Source of the DNA: Nitrospirota bacterium
Lineage (GTDB): Bacteria > Nitrospirota > Thermodesulfovibrionia > Thermodesulfovibrionales > Magnetobacteriaceae
DNA length: 10,225 nt
Reading direction: 5' to 3'
Assembly: GCA_015233485.1 (NCBI GenBank)
Contig: JADFXO010000118.1
Location: 1 to 10,225, forward strand
The position numbers and the translations under genes are program-made. Position 1 is the stretch's first letter. Every line of letters starts with the position of its first letter. Of this stretch, positions 1 to 6,086 are shown piece after piece. Under the pieces are notes generated by a model. It was not told the origin of the DNA and did not search any database. It worked only from the letters and a program-made list of their open reading frames with translations.

Positions 1-425
1 TCTGAACCAAAATACTCAGACCCATCCATAGAAACCAGATAAGCATTATCCATAAAACGATACAAATCAAGATACTTACCCCTCTGTAATCTATAGAAAT
101 ACTCATCAAATATTGGTTCTAGCTCCTTAGGGTCAACCTCGTCCAACACATTTCTCATTTGATTGTCCTTAGGTATGGAATCTACTTTAAACATTGTCCT
201 TAGATTATTCTGGCGATACCATGTCTCCATTTTCCTTTGAAACTCAAGCATTGACGAATCCTGAAAAAACATCATGGCAAAACCTGACATCAGAACATTG
301 TGAACGCTATATTCTACCTTGCCCTTTTCCCTATGCTCAGATACCTGCTCCAACACAATGGAAAACGCTTGCCTTAATGCACCAAACGACAGATGTCTTT
401 TTATCTTCACAAGTAAACATATCAT
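1..425 (-). CDS. DDE transposase, N-terminal part (runs off the window edge)
   Basis: An open frame runs from ATG at 425 to the left edge (141 codons visible) with no stop, after an in-frame TAG just upstream. The protein carries segments such as LRTMFKVDSIPKDNQMRN and DEVDPKELEPIFDEYF, and then SMDGSEYF at its visible end. From memory of the family, this arrangement is typical of IS4-like/ISNCY transposases found in many anaerobes, with the Asp of the DGSEY motif being the first Asp of the DDE catalytic triad; no search was run. The remaining DDE residues lie outside the window, so intactness cannot be judged. The start is chosen as the first ATG after the stop; no strong ribosome site is visible (AGCATATCATT precedes it). 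The element's outer end should lie at higher coordinates, perhaps near the palindromes at 446-536. It marks the left region as mobile DNA. Confidence 0.8.
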   Translation of the reverse strand, partial: MICLLVKIKRHLSFGALRQAFSIVLEQVSEHREKGKVEYSVHNVLMSGFAMMFFQDSSMLEFQRKMETWYRQNNLRTMFKVDSIPKDNQMRNVLDEVDPKELEPIFDEYFYRLQRGKYLDLYRFMDNAYLVSMDGSEYFGS

Positions 426-445
426 AATGATATGCTAAAAATCTA

Positions 446-536
446 GTGCCATTATTTTGACACCCATCGGAGGATTGTGGGTATTTCAGCTATGTTTTAG
501 CAGAATGTTTTATCAAATGTGTCAATATTATGACAC
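446..536. repeat. Two related 18-bp palindromes upstream of the transposase
   Basis: GTGCCATTATTTTGACAC (446-463) and GTGTCAATATTATGACAC (519-536) agree at 15 of 18 positions. The second is a perfect 6-bp inverted repeat with a 6-base spacer (GTGTCA/TGACAC), and the first has one mismatch in its arms. Their centres are 73 bases apart, about seven helical turns. They lie just upstream of the transposase start. They may be transposase-binding or terminal sites of the insertion sequence, or operators; the sequence does not decide which. Confidence 0.5.
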
Positions 537-678
537 TACTTGCCGCACTCTTTGCGAAATATATTTTCCCTTTCCTTTAGAACCCCTTATTCTATGCCTT
601 CTTTCTTATTCATTGAGAATTGCTGAATACACCCAAGTCCCGGTATAGGAATGTACACCTTTTCCCCAGAAATCGGGA

Positions 679-784
679 ATCCTTCGACAAGCTCAGGATG
701 ATTCAATTGTTGAAGAGATATTCTTACTTCTATGACTTCATTTTAGTATTAGCTTATTGAATCATCCTGAGCCTGTCGAAGGAT
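679..784. repeat. Inverted-repeat element with 29-bp arms (REP/MITE-like)
   Basis: The arm at 679-707 begins ATCCTTCGACAAGCTCAGGA. Its reverse complement lies at 756-784, matching at 28 of 29 positions, with a 48-base AT-rich loop between them. The core TCCTTCGACA(G/A)GCTCAGGATGA is a palindromic interspersed sequence I recognise as common in many bacterial genomes. There is no coding capacity. A transcript would fold into a long hairpin. It is most likely a non-autonomous repeat moved in trans. Confidence 0.8.
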
Positions 785-924
785 GCTCCTTTTATTTTAC
801 CTTTCAGGTGTTATGGCACATCATCCTAAACTCTCAAATTATGATGGGTTTCTCCTCTTTTCACTTTTCTATATCGGATTTAGGGAATACAAACCTAGAC
901 AAATAGGATTCATTGGTCTAATTT

Positions 925-1194
925 TTATGTAAATAAGTCTGAATGGCTACCGGTTCGCTCAAAAATTATCTCATCACCATTAACTCTATATACCAGTAAC
1001 CAGTCTGGTTCAATATGACATTCCATCCTTCCTATGTATTCCCCTGAGAGTCTATGAACTCTGTGTTTATCTTCTAACCCTGTTTCCTCAATAAGCCTTT
1101 TTGAAACTGCCTTAATTTTTTCTTTGTCTTTACCTCTTTTTAATATCAGGTCAAGGTCCCTTTTGAATCGCTTTGTATAAGTCGGGATGAGCAG
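925..1194 (-). CDS. YafQ/RelE-family mRNA-endonuclease toxin with apparent CTG start
   Basis: This frame begins directly after the antitoxin stop, in the same frame, and runs 89 codons to TAA. From LIPTYTKRFKRDLDLILKRG onward it reads like a YafQ-type toxin, a ribosome-dependent mRNA interferase of the RelE/ParE fold. Residues matching the YafQ active site are visible: the histidine and Asp-Trp in CHIEPDWLLVY, and the ERTGSHSDLF tail with its His and Phe. Length equals the family norm of about 90 residues. No ATG, GTG or TTG lies at the beginning. The first codon after the antitoxin's TAG is CTG, where relatives usually read Met-Leu, so the natural start appears changed from ATG by one base. 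A weak AGG lies 7 bases upstream. The toxin may be poorly translated or started from CTG. Family assignment is strong; expression is uncertain. Confidence 0.82.
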   Translation of the reverse strand: MLIPTYTKRFKRDLDLILKRGKDKEKIKAVSKRLIEETGLEDKHRVHRLSGEYIGRMECHIEPDWLLVYRVNGDEIIFERTGSHSDLFT

Positions 1195-1455
1195 CTATAT
1201 GCCTAATTTGTTAAAGAAGTCGTCAGCATCCTTGCATTTGACAAGGTCTTTCCCCGCATCGGTATTTTTAAAGGTTTGCAAGGTGACTTTGTTGGGGATT
1301 TTTACTCTAAATGGCAAGCCGTTATGCAGCTTAACTTGCTTGTAAAACAAGTTGATAGCCTCTGTAGCAGATATGCCTAACTCATGAAATATGGTTTCCA
1401 CTTCGGTTTTTAACCCCTGTTCTGTTCTTGCTCTTATCATGGCGCTTTTTGACAT
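1195..1455 (-). CDS. dinJ: RelB/DinJ-family antitoxin
   Basis: The product is an 86-residue protein, the same length as E. coli DinJ. Residues 1-50 (SAMIRARTEQGLKTEVETIF, then LGISATEAINLFYKQV) form the ribbon-helix-helix dimerisation and DNA-binding region. The C-terminal half, with NTDAGKDLVKCKDADDFFNKLGI-type sequence, is the toxin-wrapping segment, and the ending resembles DinJ closely. In this family the antitoxin binds and neutralises YafQ, and the complex represses its own promoter. Here the toxin frame follows directly. A promoter with an inverted-repeat operator lies just upstream. The -10 box ends only 5 bases before the ATG, so the message is probably leaderless. The start at 1455 is preferred over the Met at residue 6 because it gives the full RHH strand. 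Codon use shows nothing unusual. Confidence 0.9.
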   Translation of the reverse strand: MSKSAMIRARTEQGLKTEVETIFHELGISATEAINLFYKQVKLHNGLPFRVKIPNKVTLQTFKNTDAGKDLVKCKDADDFFNKLGI

Positions 1456-1460
1456 ACTCT

Positions 1461-1490
1461 ATTGTATCTCAAGTAAGATACATATTTCAA
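1461..1490 (-). promoter_or_regulatory. dinJ-yafQ promoter with overlapping inverted-repeat operator
   Basis: Reading the minus strand, TTGAAA (1490-1485) and TACAAT (1466-1461) are separated by 18 bases, close to the sigma70 consensus. A perfect inverted repeat, TGTATCT-N6-AGATACA (1482-1463), fills the spacer and enters the -10 box. This is where an autorepressing RHH antitoxin would bind. Transcription is predicted to begin at or next to the start codon at 1455. Confidence 0.7.
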
Positions 1491-1600
1491 TCTTTTGGTA
1501 AGGGCAGCGCGACGAGATGAAAAGGCAATGTTATAATTGTAACTGTGTCATTGCAAGACCTGACCCCATTACACTACTCTGTTCGTTTAGCTCCATATGT

Positions 1601-1637
1601 TTGATTTATTTCCCCCGTATTCTGCTATAATACGGTT
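1601..1637 (+). promoter_or_regulatory. Extended -10 promoter with inverted repeat, upstream of small membrane protein
   Basis: TGCTATAAT (1623-1631) is a perfect extended -10 element, and TTGATT (1601-1606) is a candidate -35 at a long 19-base spacing. A perfect 7-bp inverted repeat, CCGTATT (1615-1621) and AATACGG (1629-1635), overlaps the -10 box and could be an operator. The -10 box ends 6 bases before the ATG at 1638, so transcription should begin at or near that codon, predicting a leaderless mRNA. Confidence 0.65.
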
Positions 1638-1841
1638 ATGGTAGCGACGATAGACGTTCTAAAGATGTTTGAACGCCTGAAAGGGGCAGACCTCAGCGCC
1701 AAGGCCACCAAAGAGATATCTGATATCATTAGAGAAGCCATAAGGGCTGAAACCAAAAAGTATAAATCCGAGACAATTAAATGGGTGGCCGCTTCATTTA
1801 TAACTCAGATCGGAGTTATTGTAGCAGCGCTTCTGCTCTAA
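1638..1841 (+). CDS. Small tail-anchored protein, shortened DUF1640-like
   Basis: The product is a 67-residue protein. Its N-terminus (MVATIDVLKMFERLKGADLS) and C-terminal hydrophobic segment (about residues 48-67, preceded by ETIKWV) resemble the two ends of DUF1640/CCDC90-type proteins, which normally have a longer coiled coil between them. Residues 20-47 are a charged, probably helical linker with alternating Lys/Glu/Arg. One membrane helix at the extreme C-terminus suggests the protein is tail-anchored with the N-terminus in the cytoplasm. The start at 1638 fits an excellent promoter, but no Shine-Dalgarno sequence is present, consistent with a leaderless message. Function is unknown. The family assignment is by eye from its ends only, and it could be an internally deleted relic or a genuine compact variant. 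It diverges from the toxin-antitoxin pair. Confidence 0.72.
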   Translation: MVATIDVLKMFERLKGADLSAKATKEISDIIREAIRAETKKYKSETIKWVAASFITQIGVIVAALLL

Positions 1842-1915
1842 GAGCTGTTTGGAACGCAAAGGCATAGCATCTCACTGTCCCCACCTGCTTAACATGCGGT
1901 TATGTAGATTAAATG

Positions 1916-2091
1916 AATTGCCTATGCGGTTAACTCCGGTAGAGGGTTCTCTGGATTCCTGCTTTCGCAGGAATGACAGACAGGACAGGGCATATGACAG
2001 ACAGGACAGGGCAGGTGAACACATAAATGTGTCATTCCTGCGAAAGCAGGAATCCAGTTTTTGATTAACGGAGCTAACGGCATAGGCAATT
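1916..2091. repeat. Nested MITE-like inverted-repeat element
   Basis: Outer arms AATTGCCTATGC... (1916-1938) and ...GCATAGGCAATT (2069-2091) pair at 21 of 23 positions. Inside them, 28-bp arms at 1951-1978 (starting CTGGATTCCTGCTTTCGCAG) and 2030-2057 are perfect reverse complements. Each inner arm is itself a hairpin, ATTCCTGC-TTTC-GCAGGAAT. The inner CTGGATTCC...GGAATGAC core is an interspersed repeat I recognise from many environmental genomes. The whole element fills the space between the small membrane protein and the glycosyltransferase, and its right end is the base before that gene's ATG. Short frames across it on both strands are a consequence of the palindrome. Confidence 0.82.
1974..2013. 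repeat. 21-bp tandem repeat, 1.9 copies, in the loop of the element
   Basis: The unit starting TGACAGACAGGACAGGGCA recurs after 21 bases, at 1974 and 1995, with 19 bases identical in the second copy. It lies immediately inside the left inner arm of the inverted-repeat element, whose last bases (TGACA) form the beginning of the unit. This suggests that the unit arose by local duplication after the element was in place. Confidence 0.75.
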
Positions 2092-3702
2092 ATGACTAAC
2101 TCCCGCACGGCAAAATCCACGCGGATTTCTTACGGCACTATGCTGATGGGCGCGCTGTCGCTTATAAGCCTGCTGCGGGTATTGTATATCCTCTGTGGCC
2201 AATTGGATTTAAGCCCCGACGAGGCGCTTTACTGGGACTGCACGAGAAGACCGGAGTTGAGTTATTACACAAAAGGCCCGCTTATTGTATATCTCATACT
2301 GCTTTCTACACATGTGTTTGGGGTGAATGTATTTGGCGTGCGTATTTTGGCGGTGGTTTTCTCTGCCATGTCAAGCGTATATCTCTATAAACTATGTGTT
2401 TGCATCTTTGGCGATACCCCCAATACTGGTGATACTCCCGTTACTAAAGAGGGGCAAATTACGGGACTGACCGCCGCGCTTCTGCTTCAGATAATACCGC
2501 TTTACGCCGCATATGGGGTTATCTTTACGATTGATTCCCCGTTTGTATTTCTCTGGATAGTGTCGCTTTATACCTTTTGGAAAATCACCGGCAACCCGGA
2601 CAAAGAGGCCGGATATGGTTTGTGGATACTGCTTGGGGTTTTGACCGGCGTTGGGTTTATGGCAAAATATATTATGGCGTTTTTTTATATATGCGCCTTT
2701 TTGTTTCTTCTTTTTACCGAAAACCGCCGGCTCTTAAAGACTCCTAAACCGTATGTCTCCTTTGTTGCAGGCATATTGACCCTCAGTCCGGTTCTAATCT
2801 GGAATGCGGCACACGGCTGGGTTACGCTTAGACACACAGCCGGGCACGCCCATGTGGCCGACGGGTTACAGATATTGCCGATGAGTCTGCTTGAATTCAT
2901 AGGTTCGCAGTTAGGTATCGTTACCCCTGTAGTTTTAGTACTGATTGTAGTTGCCATATTCAGGCTCAGGGGTACTCGAAGGGGTGACTTCCTGTTTTGG
3001 TTTTCCATCCCCGTGCTGTTATTTTTTACCGTGAAGAGCATTCAGGGAAAAGTCCAGGCAAATTGGCCGATGACGGGCTATATTACGGGGATTGCCGCCG
3101 CCGCGTGGGTGTTTTTCAGAAAAAACACATTTAAGGCCATGTCCATTCACGCCAAAAGGACGATAGTCATTGGGACGGCCGCCGCCTTAGTTGTAACGAT
3201 AATAGGGCATTTCTCTGTAGTATTACACTTAAACCCGGACAATGACCCCACATCAAGGCTCAGAGGCTGGCGGGAATTTGGGACTGCGATAACCGGCATC
3301 TACGGCGAATTGCAACAGGAGGGCAAGACATACCCCTACGGCACAGAGGTCTTGCTCGTTTCCGACAAATACCAGGTTACGGCGGAGATGGCCTTTTACA
3401 TTAAGGGAAACCCGTGGGTTTACTGTATAAATCTTGGCCGCAGGGAAAACGAATATGACATGTGGCCAGGGATAAACGAAGCGGCCATAAAACTTAGGAA
3501 GGCCGCCCCGCTGCGCCGCATAGACGCGATATTCGCAACCGACGGCAACCAGCCGGCCCATCCCTTTGTGGCATTCGCGTTTGACAGGTGCGAAAAAACA
3601 CCTCTGACAGTAAATGAAAATGGACAAATTTTAAGGGAATACTCTATATTTAAGTGTTATAATTTCAAAGGTATGATAGAAGCAAAACCAACTACCTACT
3701 GA
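2092..3702 (+). CDS. ArnT/PMT-type membrane glycosyltransferase (GT39/GT83-like)
   Basis: The product is a 536-residue polytopic membrane protein. The motif LSPDEALYWDC (residues 40-50), then RRPELSYYTKGPLIVYLI, is the hallmark first periplasmic loop of the ArnT/PMT superfamily, with the Asp of SPDE as likely catalytic base. Hydrophobic segments fill residues 17-380, roughly ten helices. A soluble C-terminal domain of about 150 residues follows, with LVSDKYQVTAEMAFYIKG. The family transfers a sugar from a polyprenyl-phosphate carrier to lipid or protein on the outer face of the inner membrane; donor and acceptor are unknown here. A loop at residues 108-120 (GDTPNTGDTPVTK) looks like a small internal duplication. 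The ATG at 2092 abuts a repeat, and its only ribosome-site candidate (AGG, 5 bases upstream) is supplied by that repeat; Met17 or Met19 are alternative starts. It is probably co-transcribed with the dehydrogenase 15 bases downstream. Confidence 0.87.
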   Translation: MTNSRTAKSTRISYGTMLMGALSLISLLRVLYILCGQLDLSPDEALYWDCTRRPELSYYTKGPLIVYLILLSTHVFGVNVFGVRILAVVFSAMSSVYLYKLCVCIFGDTPNTGDTPVTKEGQITGLTAALLLQIIPLYAAYGVIFTIDSPFVFLWIVSLYTFWKITGNPDKEAGYGLWILLGVLTGVGFMAKYIMAFFYICAFLFLLFTENRRLLKTPKPYVSFVAGILTLSPVLIWNAAHGWVTLRHTAGHAHVADGLQILPMSLLEFIGSQLGIVTPVVLVLIVVAIFRLRGTRRGDFLFWFSIPVLLFFTVKSIQGKVQANWPMTGYITGIAAAAWVFFRKNTFKAMSIHAKRTIVIGTAAALVVTIIGHFSVVLHLNPDNDPTSRLRGWREFGTAITGIYGELQQEGKTYPYGTEVLLVSDKYQVTAEMAFYIKGNPWVYCINLGRRENEYDMWPGINEAAIKLRKAAPLRRIDAIFATDGNQPAHPFVAFAFDRCEKTPLTVNENGQILREYSIFKCYNFKGMIEAKPTTY

Positions 3703-3717
3703 TCGGGAGGATGTTAG

Positions 3718-5019
3718 ATGGACATATGTATAATAGGAACGGGCTATGTAGGGCTGGTAACCGGCGCGTGTTTCGCTGAGTTCGGCGTTAAGGTAACGTG
3801 TGTAGATAAAGACGCGCAGAAGATAGATGCCCTGAAAGGTGGGGAAATACCCTTCTACGAACCCGGCCTTAAGAACCTCGTGGCAACTGGTATGCGCGAG
3901 GGACGATTAGTTTTCACTTCAGAACTTGCAGCCGCGGTGAGGAAATCACTCGTAATATTCATAGCCGTAGGGACACCGCCCAAAGAAGACGGAAGCGCCG
4001 ACATGTGCTATGTCGAGGCCGTAGCCGTAGAGGTTGCCAAATATATTGACTCCTACAAGGTGATTGTGACCAAGAGCACTGTTCCTGTGGGGACAGGCAA
4101 GTGGCTGAAGGAACTCATTTCAAGGGAAGTCAAAGGGGGAATAGATTTCGATGTGGTATCTAATCCGGAGTTCTTAAGAGAAGGCGCTGCCGTCGATGAC
4201 TTTATGCGGCCCAACAGGGTTGTTGTCGGGTTGGAGGGCAACAGGGCGCTTTCGATAATGAAGGAGCTGTACAGGCCGCTCTATCTGTTAGAGACACCGT
4301 TTATTATAACGAATGTTGAGACATCCGAGCTTATCAAATATGCGTCCAACGCGTTTTTGGCCACGAAGATTTCATTCATCAACGAAATAGCAAATCTCTG
4401 TGAGCGTGTCGGCGCCGACGTACACGATGTGGCGCGCGCAATGGGACTTGACGGCAGGATTGGAAAGAAATTCCTCCACCCCGGCCCGGGTTTTGGAGGC
4501 TCATGTTTCCCTAAAGATACGCACGCCCTTCTTTCCCTTGCCGAGCGTGAAGGCGTCACGCTAAACGTAGTGAGCGGGACTGTAAAGACGAACGACGCCC
4601 AGAGAGAACTCATGCTTGAAAAAATACTCCGGGCGGTAGGAGATATAAATGGAAAAACCGCCGCCTTTTTAGGACTGTCCTTTAAGCCGAACACGGACGA
4701 TATCAGGGAGGCACCGTCTCTGTATTTAATTGGCGAGATACTGGACAGGGGGGGCAAGATAAATGCCTTTGACCCTGTTGCGTCGGAAAATGCCGCGAAA
4801 CTTTTTCCAACCGTGAATTACTGCTCAACCATTGACGACACCCTCAGGGGCGCGGATGTGGCCGTCATGATGACTGAGTGGAACCAGTTCAGAAATCTCG
4901 ATTTTGAACGAATATTTGCGATTATGAGAAGACCCCTGTTTTTCGACCTGCGAAACGTCTATGACCCTGTGAAAATGAGAAGCCTCGGCTTTGAGTATTA
5001 CTCGGTCGGAAGATTATAA
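3718..5019 (+). CDS. ugd: UDP-glucose 6-dehydrogenase family
   Basis: The product is a 433-residue cytoplasmic enzyme of the UDP-glucose/GDP-mannose dehydrogenase family, full length for the class. It oxidises a nucleotide sugar twice with NAD+ (UDP-glucose to UDP-glucuronate in the best match). The N-terminal Rossmann fold carries GTGYVG (7-12) and VGTPP (84-88). The middle domain has SNPEFLREG (148-156) and ELIKYASNAFLATKISFINE (Lys207 and Asn211 in the usual catalytic positions). GGSCFPKD (260-267) holds the nucleophile Cys263. The C-terminal domain contains GLSFKPNTDDIREAPS (319-334). A strong GGGAGG lies 7 bases before the ATG. It is placed behind a sugar transferase, so it may provide uronic-acid precursor for envelope polysaccharide or lipid modification. 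The related UDP-N-acetyl-mannosamine or GDP-mannose specificity cannot be excluded, but the motifs favour UDP-glucose. Confidence 0.95.
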   Translation: MDICIIGTGYVGLVTGACFAEFGVKVTCVDKDAQKIDALKGGEIPFYEPGLKNLVATGMREGRLVFTSELAAAVRKSLVIFIAVGTPPKEDGSADMCYVEAVAVEVAKYIDSYKVIVTKSTVPVGTGKWLKELISREVKGGIDFDVVSNPEFLREGAAVDDFMRPNRVVVGLEGNRALSIMKELYRPLYLLETPFIITNVETSELIKYASNAFLATKISFINEIANLCERVGADVHDVARAMGLDGRIGKKFLHPGPGFGGSCFPKDTHALLSLAEREGVTLNVVSGTVKTNDAQRELMLEKILRAVGDINGKTAAFLGLSFKPNTDDIREAPSLYLIGEILDRGGKINAFDPVASENAAKLFPTVNYCSTIDDTLRGADVAVMMTEWNQFRNLDFERIFAIMRRPLFFDLRNVYDPVKMRSLGFEYYSVGRL

Positions 5020-5026
5020 AGGAGTT

Positions 5027-5080
5027 ATGGCAAAAAAGAGAAGAAGGAGAAACTCACCCAGGGGGAGAAGGGCAAAATAA
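5027..5080 (+). CDS. Possible 17-residue very basic peptide
   Basis: A short frame, MAKKRRRRNSPRGRRAK, starts 7 bases after the dehydrogenase stop, with AAAGGAG just before it. The Shine-Dalgarno spacing is only 2 bases, shorter than ideal. Eleven of the 17 residues are Lys or Arg. I recognise no family. It could be a translated micropeptide of the operon, a relic of a longer gene, or chance in a purine-rich stretch. Support is limited to position and the purine box. Confidence 0.22.
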   Translation: MAKKRRRRNSPRGRRAK

Positions 5081-5130
5081 AGGAAAATTGAAGAAAAACA
5101 TGGATTGCCCCTCTCTATGGTACATTTTTC

Positions 5131-5153
5131 ATGACCGCTTTTGGTTCATTTTA
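5131..5153 (+). terminator. Weak hairpin between convergent genes
   Basis: ATGACC (5131-5136) can pair with GGTTCAT (5143-5149) through one bulge, followed by TTTAT. It sits between the plus-strand dehydrogenase and the minus-strand acetyltransferase, where transcription from the left should stop. The stem is short and the T run is poor, so this is only a candidate. Confidence 0.25.
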
Positions 5154-5172
5154 TCATGGTCGGCGACATTGC

Positions 5173-6015
5173 TTAGCCAAGTTCAAAAGATGTAACACCG
5201 AAGAGTTTTTCAATTTCTATTTTCGGTTCCGCTTTCGTATACATGCGGGCTGTTTCAAAAACGCTGGCCATACCGTATTTTTCAGCTAATCCGACTGCCT
5301 CCGTATTGACCTCTGGCGTATCAAGGTATACGTATTTGTGATTCGGCACATGTGATATAAGCGAACAAAAAAGATTTTCGGCAAATTCGGGATTATCGGC
5401 AAAAAGAGGTCCTATTTTAAATCCCTTCTGACAAGGTCTGATTACTCCAAAACCGGCCAACCTTTCATTATCCAAGACGGCAAGACAAATGTGGGCAGGT
5501 TCATTTATCCAAAGATTGAGGAAGTGTGGGCGGGAAGCCGGGAACAATCTATCGTCATAAGCAACAACAGTTTCAAACGGGACAGCCAATAACGATACAA
5601 TGTTTGACGGTATTTTGAAGTTCCCTGAAATACCCTCAAACCTGATATTTCTGTAGGCAAGTGTAAAGCCGGATTTTTTGTAATTATCCTGCTGAGCCAA
5701 TACGCCATCAAGTCCAACATTTCTCTCTCCCATATAGTTAATAGCATGGCGCCAAAGCCTGCGCCCATAGCCTCTTCCCCTAAAGTCAGGCCGTACTATA
5801 TAAAACCCGATAAAGCCAAATCCCTCGCCGTAACTAACCGCTGAAATACAACCAATCGGTTCGTTGTCAACGATGCCAAGGGAAAAGCCGTTATTGTCAG
5901 CTTCATAAAACGCGGCCGAATCGTAATCACCAGGGTTCCACCCCTCGGCAGAGGCCCACGCAATTGCTATGCCAACCTCATCTCTGGACATGTTTCTGAT
6001 GATCAAATCAGACAT
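5173..6015 (-). CDS. GNAT-family N-acetyltransferase with C-terminal second domain
   Basis: The product is a 280-residue cytoplasmic protein. Residues 3-130 form a GNAT domain. GFIGFYIVRPDFRGRGYGRRLW (about 67-88) contains beta4 and the acetyl-CoA pyrophosphate-binding R/Q-x-x-G-x-G/A loop (FRGRGYG), and DNYKKSGFTLAYRN follows. Residues 140-275 look like the second GNAT-like domain (Acetyltransf_18/YitH type) that often follows this arrangement, with FPASRPHFLNLW and YGMASVFETARMYT. It would transfer an acetyl group from acetyl-CoA to an amine; the substrate is unknown. The ATG at 6015 has no clear Shine-Dalgarno. It lies downstream of the dsr genes on the same strand but is separated by 126 bases and a strong hairpin, so it is probably not part of their function. 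Confidence 0.85.
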   Translation of the reverse strand: MSDLIIRNMSRDEVGIAIAWASAEGWNPGDYDSAAFYEADNNGFSLGIVDNEPIGCISAVSYGEGFGFIGFYIVRPDFRGRGYGRRLWRHAINYMGERNVGLDGVLAQQDNYKKSGFTLAYRNIRFEGISGNFKIPSNIVSLLAVPFETVVAYDDRLFPASRPHFLNLWINEPAHICLAVLDNERLAGFGVIRPCQKGFKIGPLFADNPEFAENLFCSLISHVPNHKYVYLDTPEVNTEAVGLAEKYGMASVFETARMYTKAEPKIEIEKLFGVTSFELG

Positions 6016-6086
6016 ATGATATTTAACCGGATAGCCTGTATTTTAGTAAAGCATATTTATACAAACGACAGAGGGAAAGCAACCTA

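Larger units (their letters stand above)
426..924. other. Gene-poor interval between transposase and toxin
   Basis: About 0.5 kb without a convincing gene on either strand. It holds two related 18-bp palindromes (446-463 and 519-536) and an inverted-repeat element (679-784), listed separately. The rest is AT-rich with no recognised coding potential. It probably contains the transposase promoter and the end of its insertion sequence, but a terminal inverted repeat cannot be fixed because the other end of the element is off the window. Confidence 0.6.

Noticed and set aside
194..427. A plus-strand frame of 77 codons at the left end.
   Set aside because: It is antisense to the transposase frame, whose protein motifs are clear.
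457..648. A 63-codon plus-strand frame beginning TTG in the gene-poor interval.
   Set aside because: It has no ribosome site and no recognisable motif, and it crosses a palindrome that better explains the region.
893..925. CCTAGAC...GTCTAATTTTT as a plus-strand terminator.
   Set aside because: The stem is only about 5 bp with a 16-base loop, and no plus-strand gene ends there.
1192..1200. Read-through of the antitoxin TAG to make an antitoxin-toxin fusion, since both are in the same frame.
   Set aside because: Nothing around the TAG suggests a recoding signal, and a CTG start, or loss of the ATG start, is simpler.
1541..1577. GCAAGACCTGACCCC-like string as the remnant of a mobile element.
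   Set aside because: The phrase looks familiar from interspersed repeats, but no partner copy or arm is present in the window to support it.
1849..2120. Frames on both strands with SCFRRND and SFLRKQESS-type peptides.
   Set aside because: These are translations of the palindromic repeat; the same peptides appear wherever such repeats occur and do not indicate genes.
2685..3627. Antisense frames within the glycosyltransferase and similar long antisense frames within ugd and the dsr genes.
   Set aside because: They are shadows of well-supported genes with no family features of their own.
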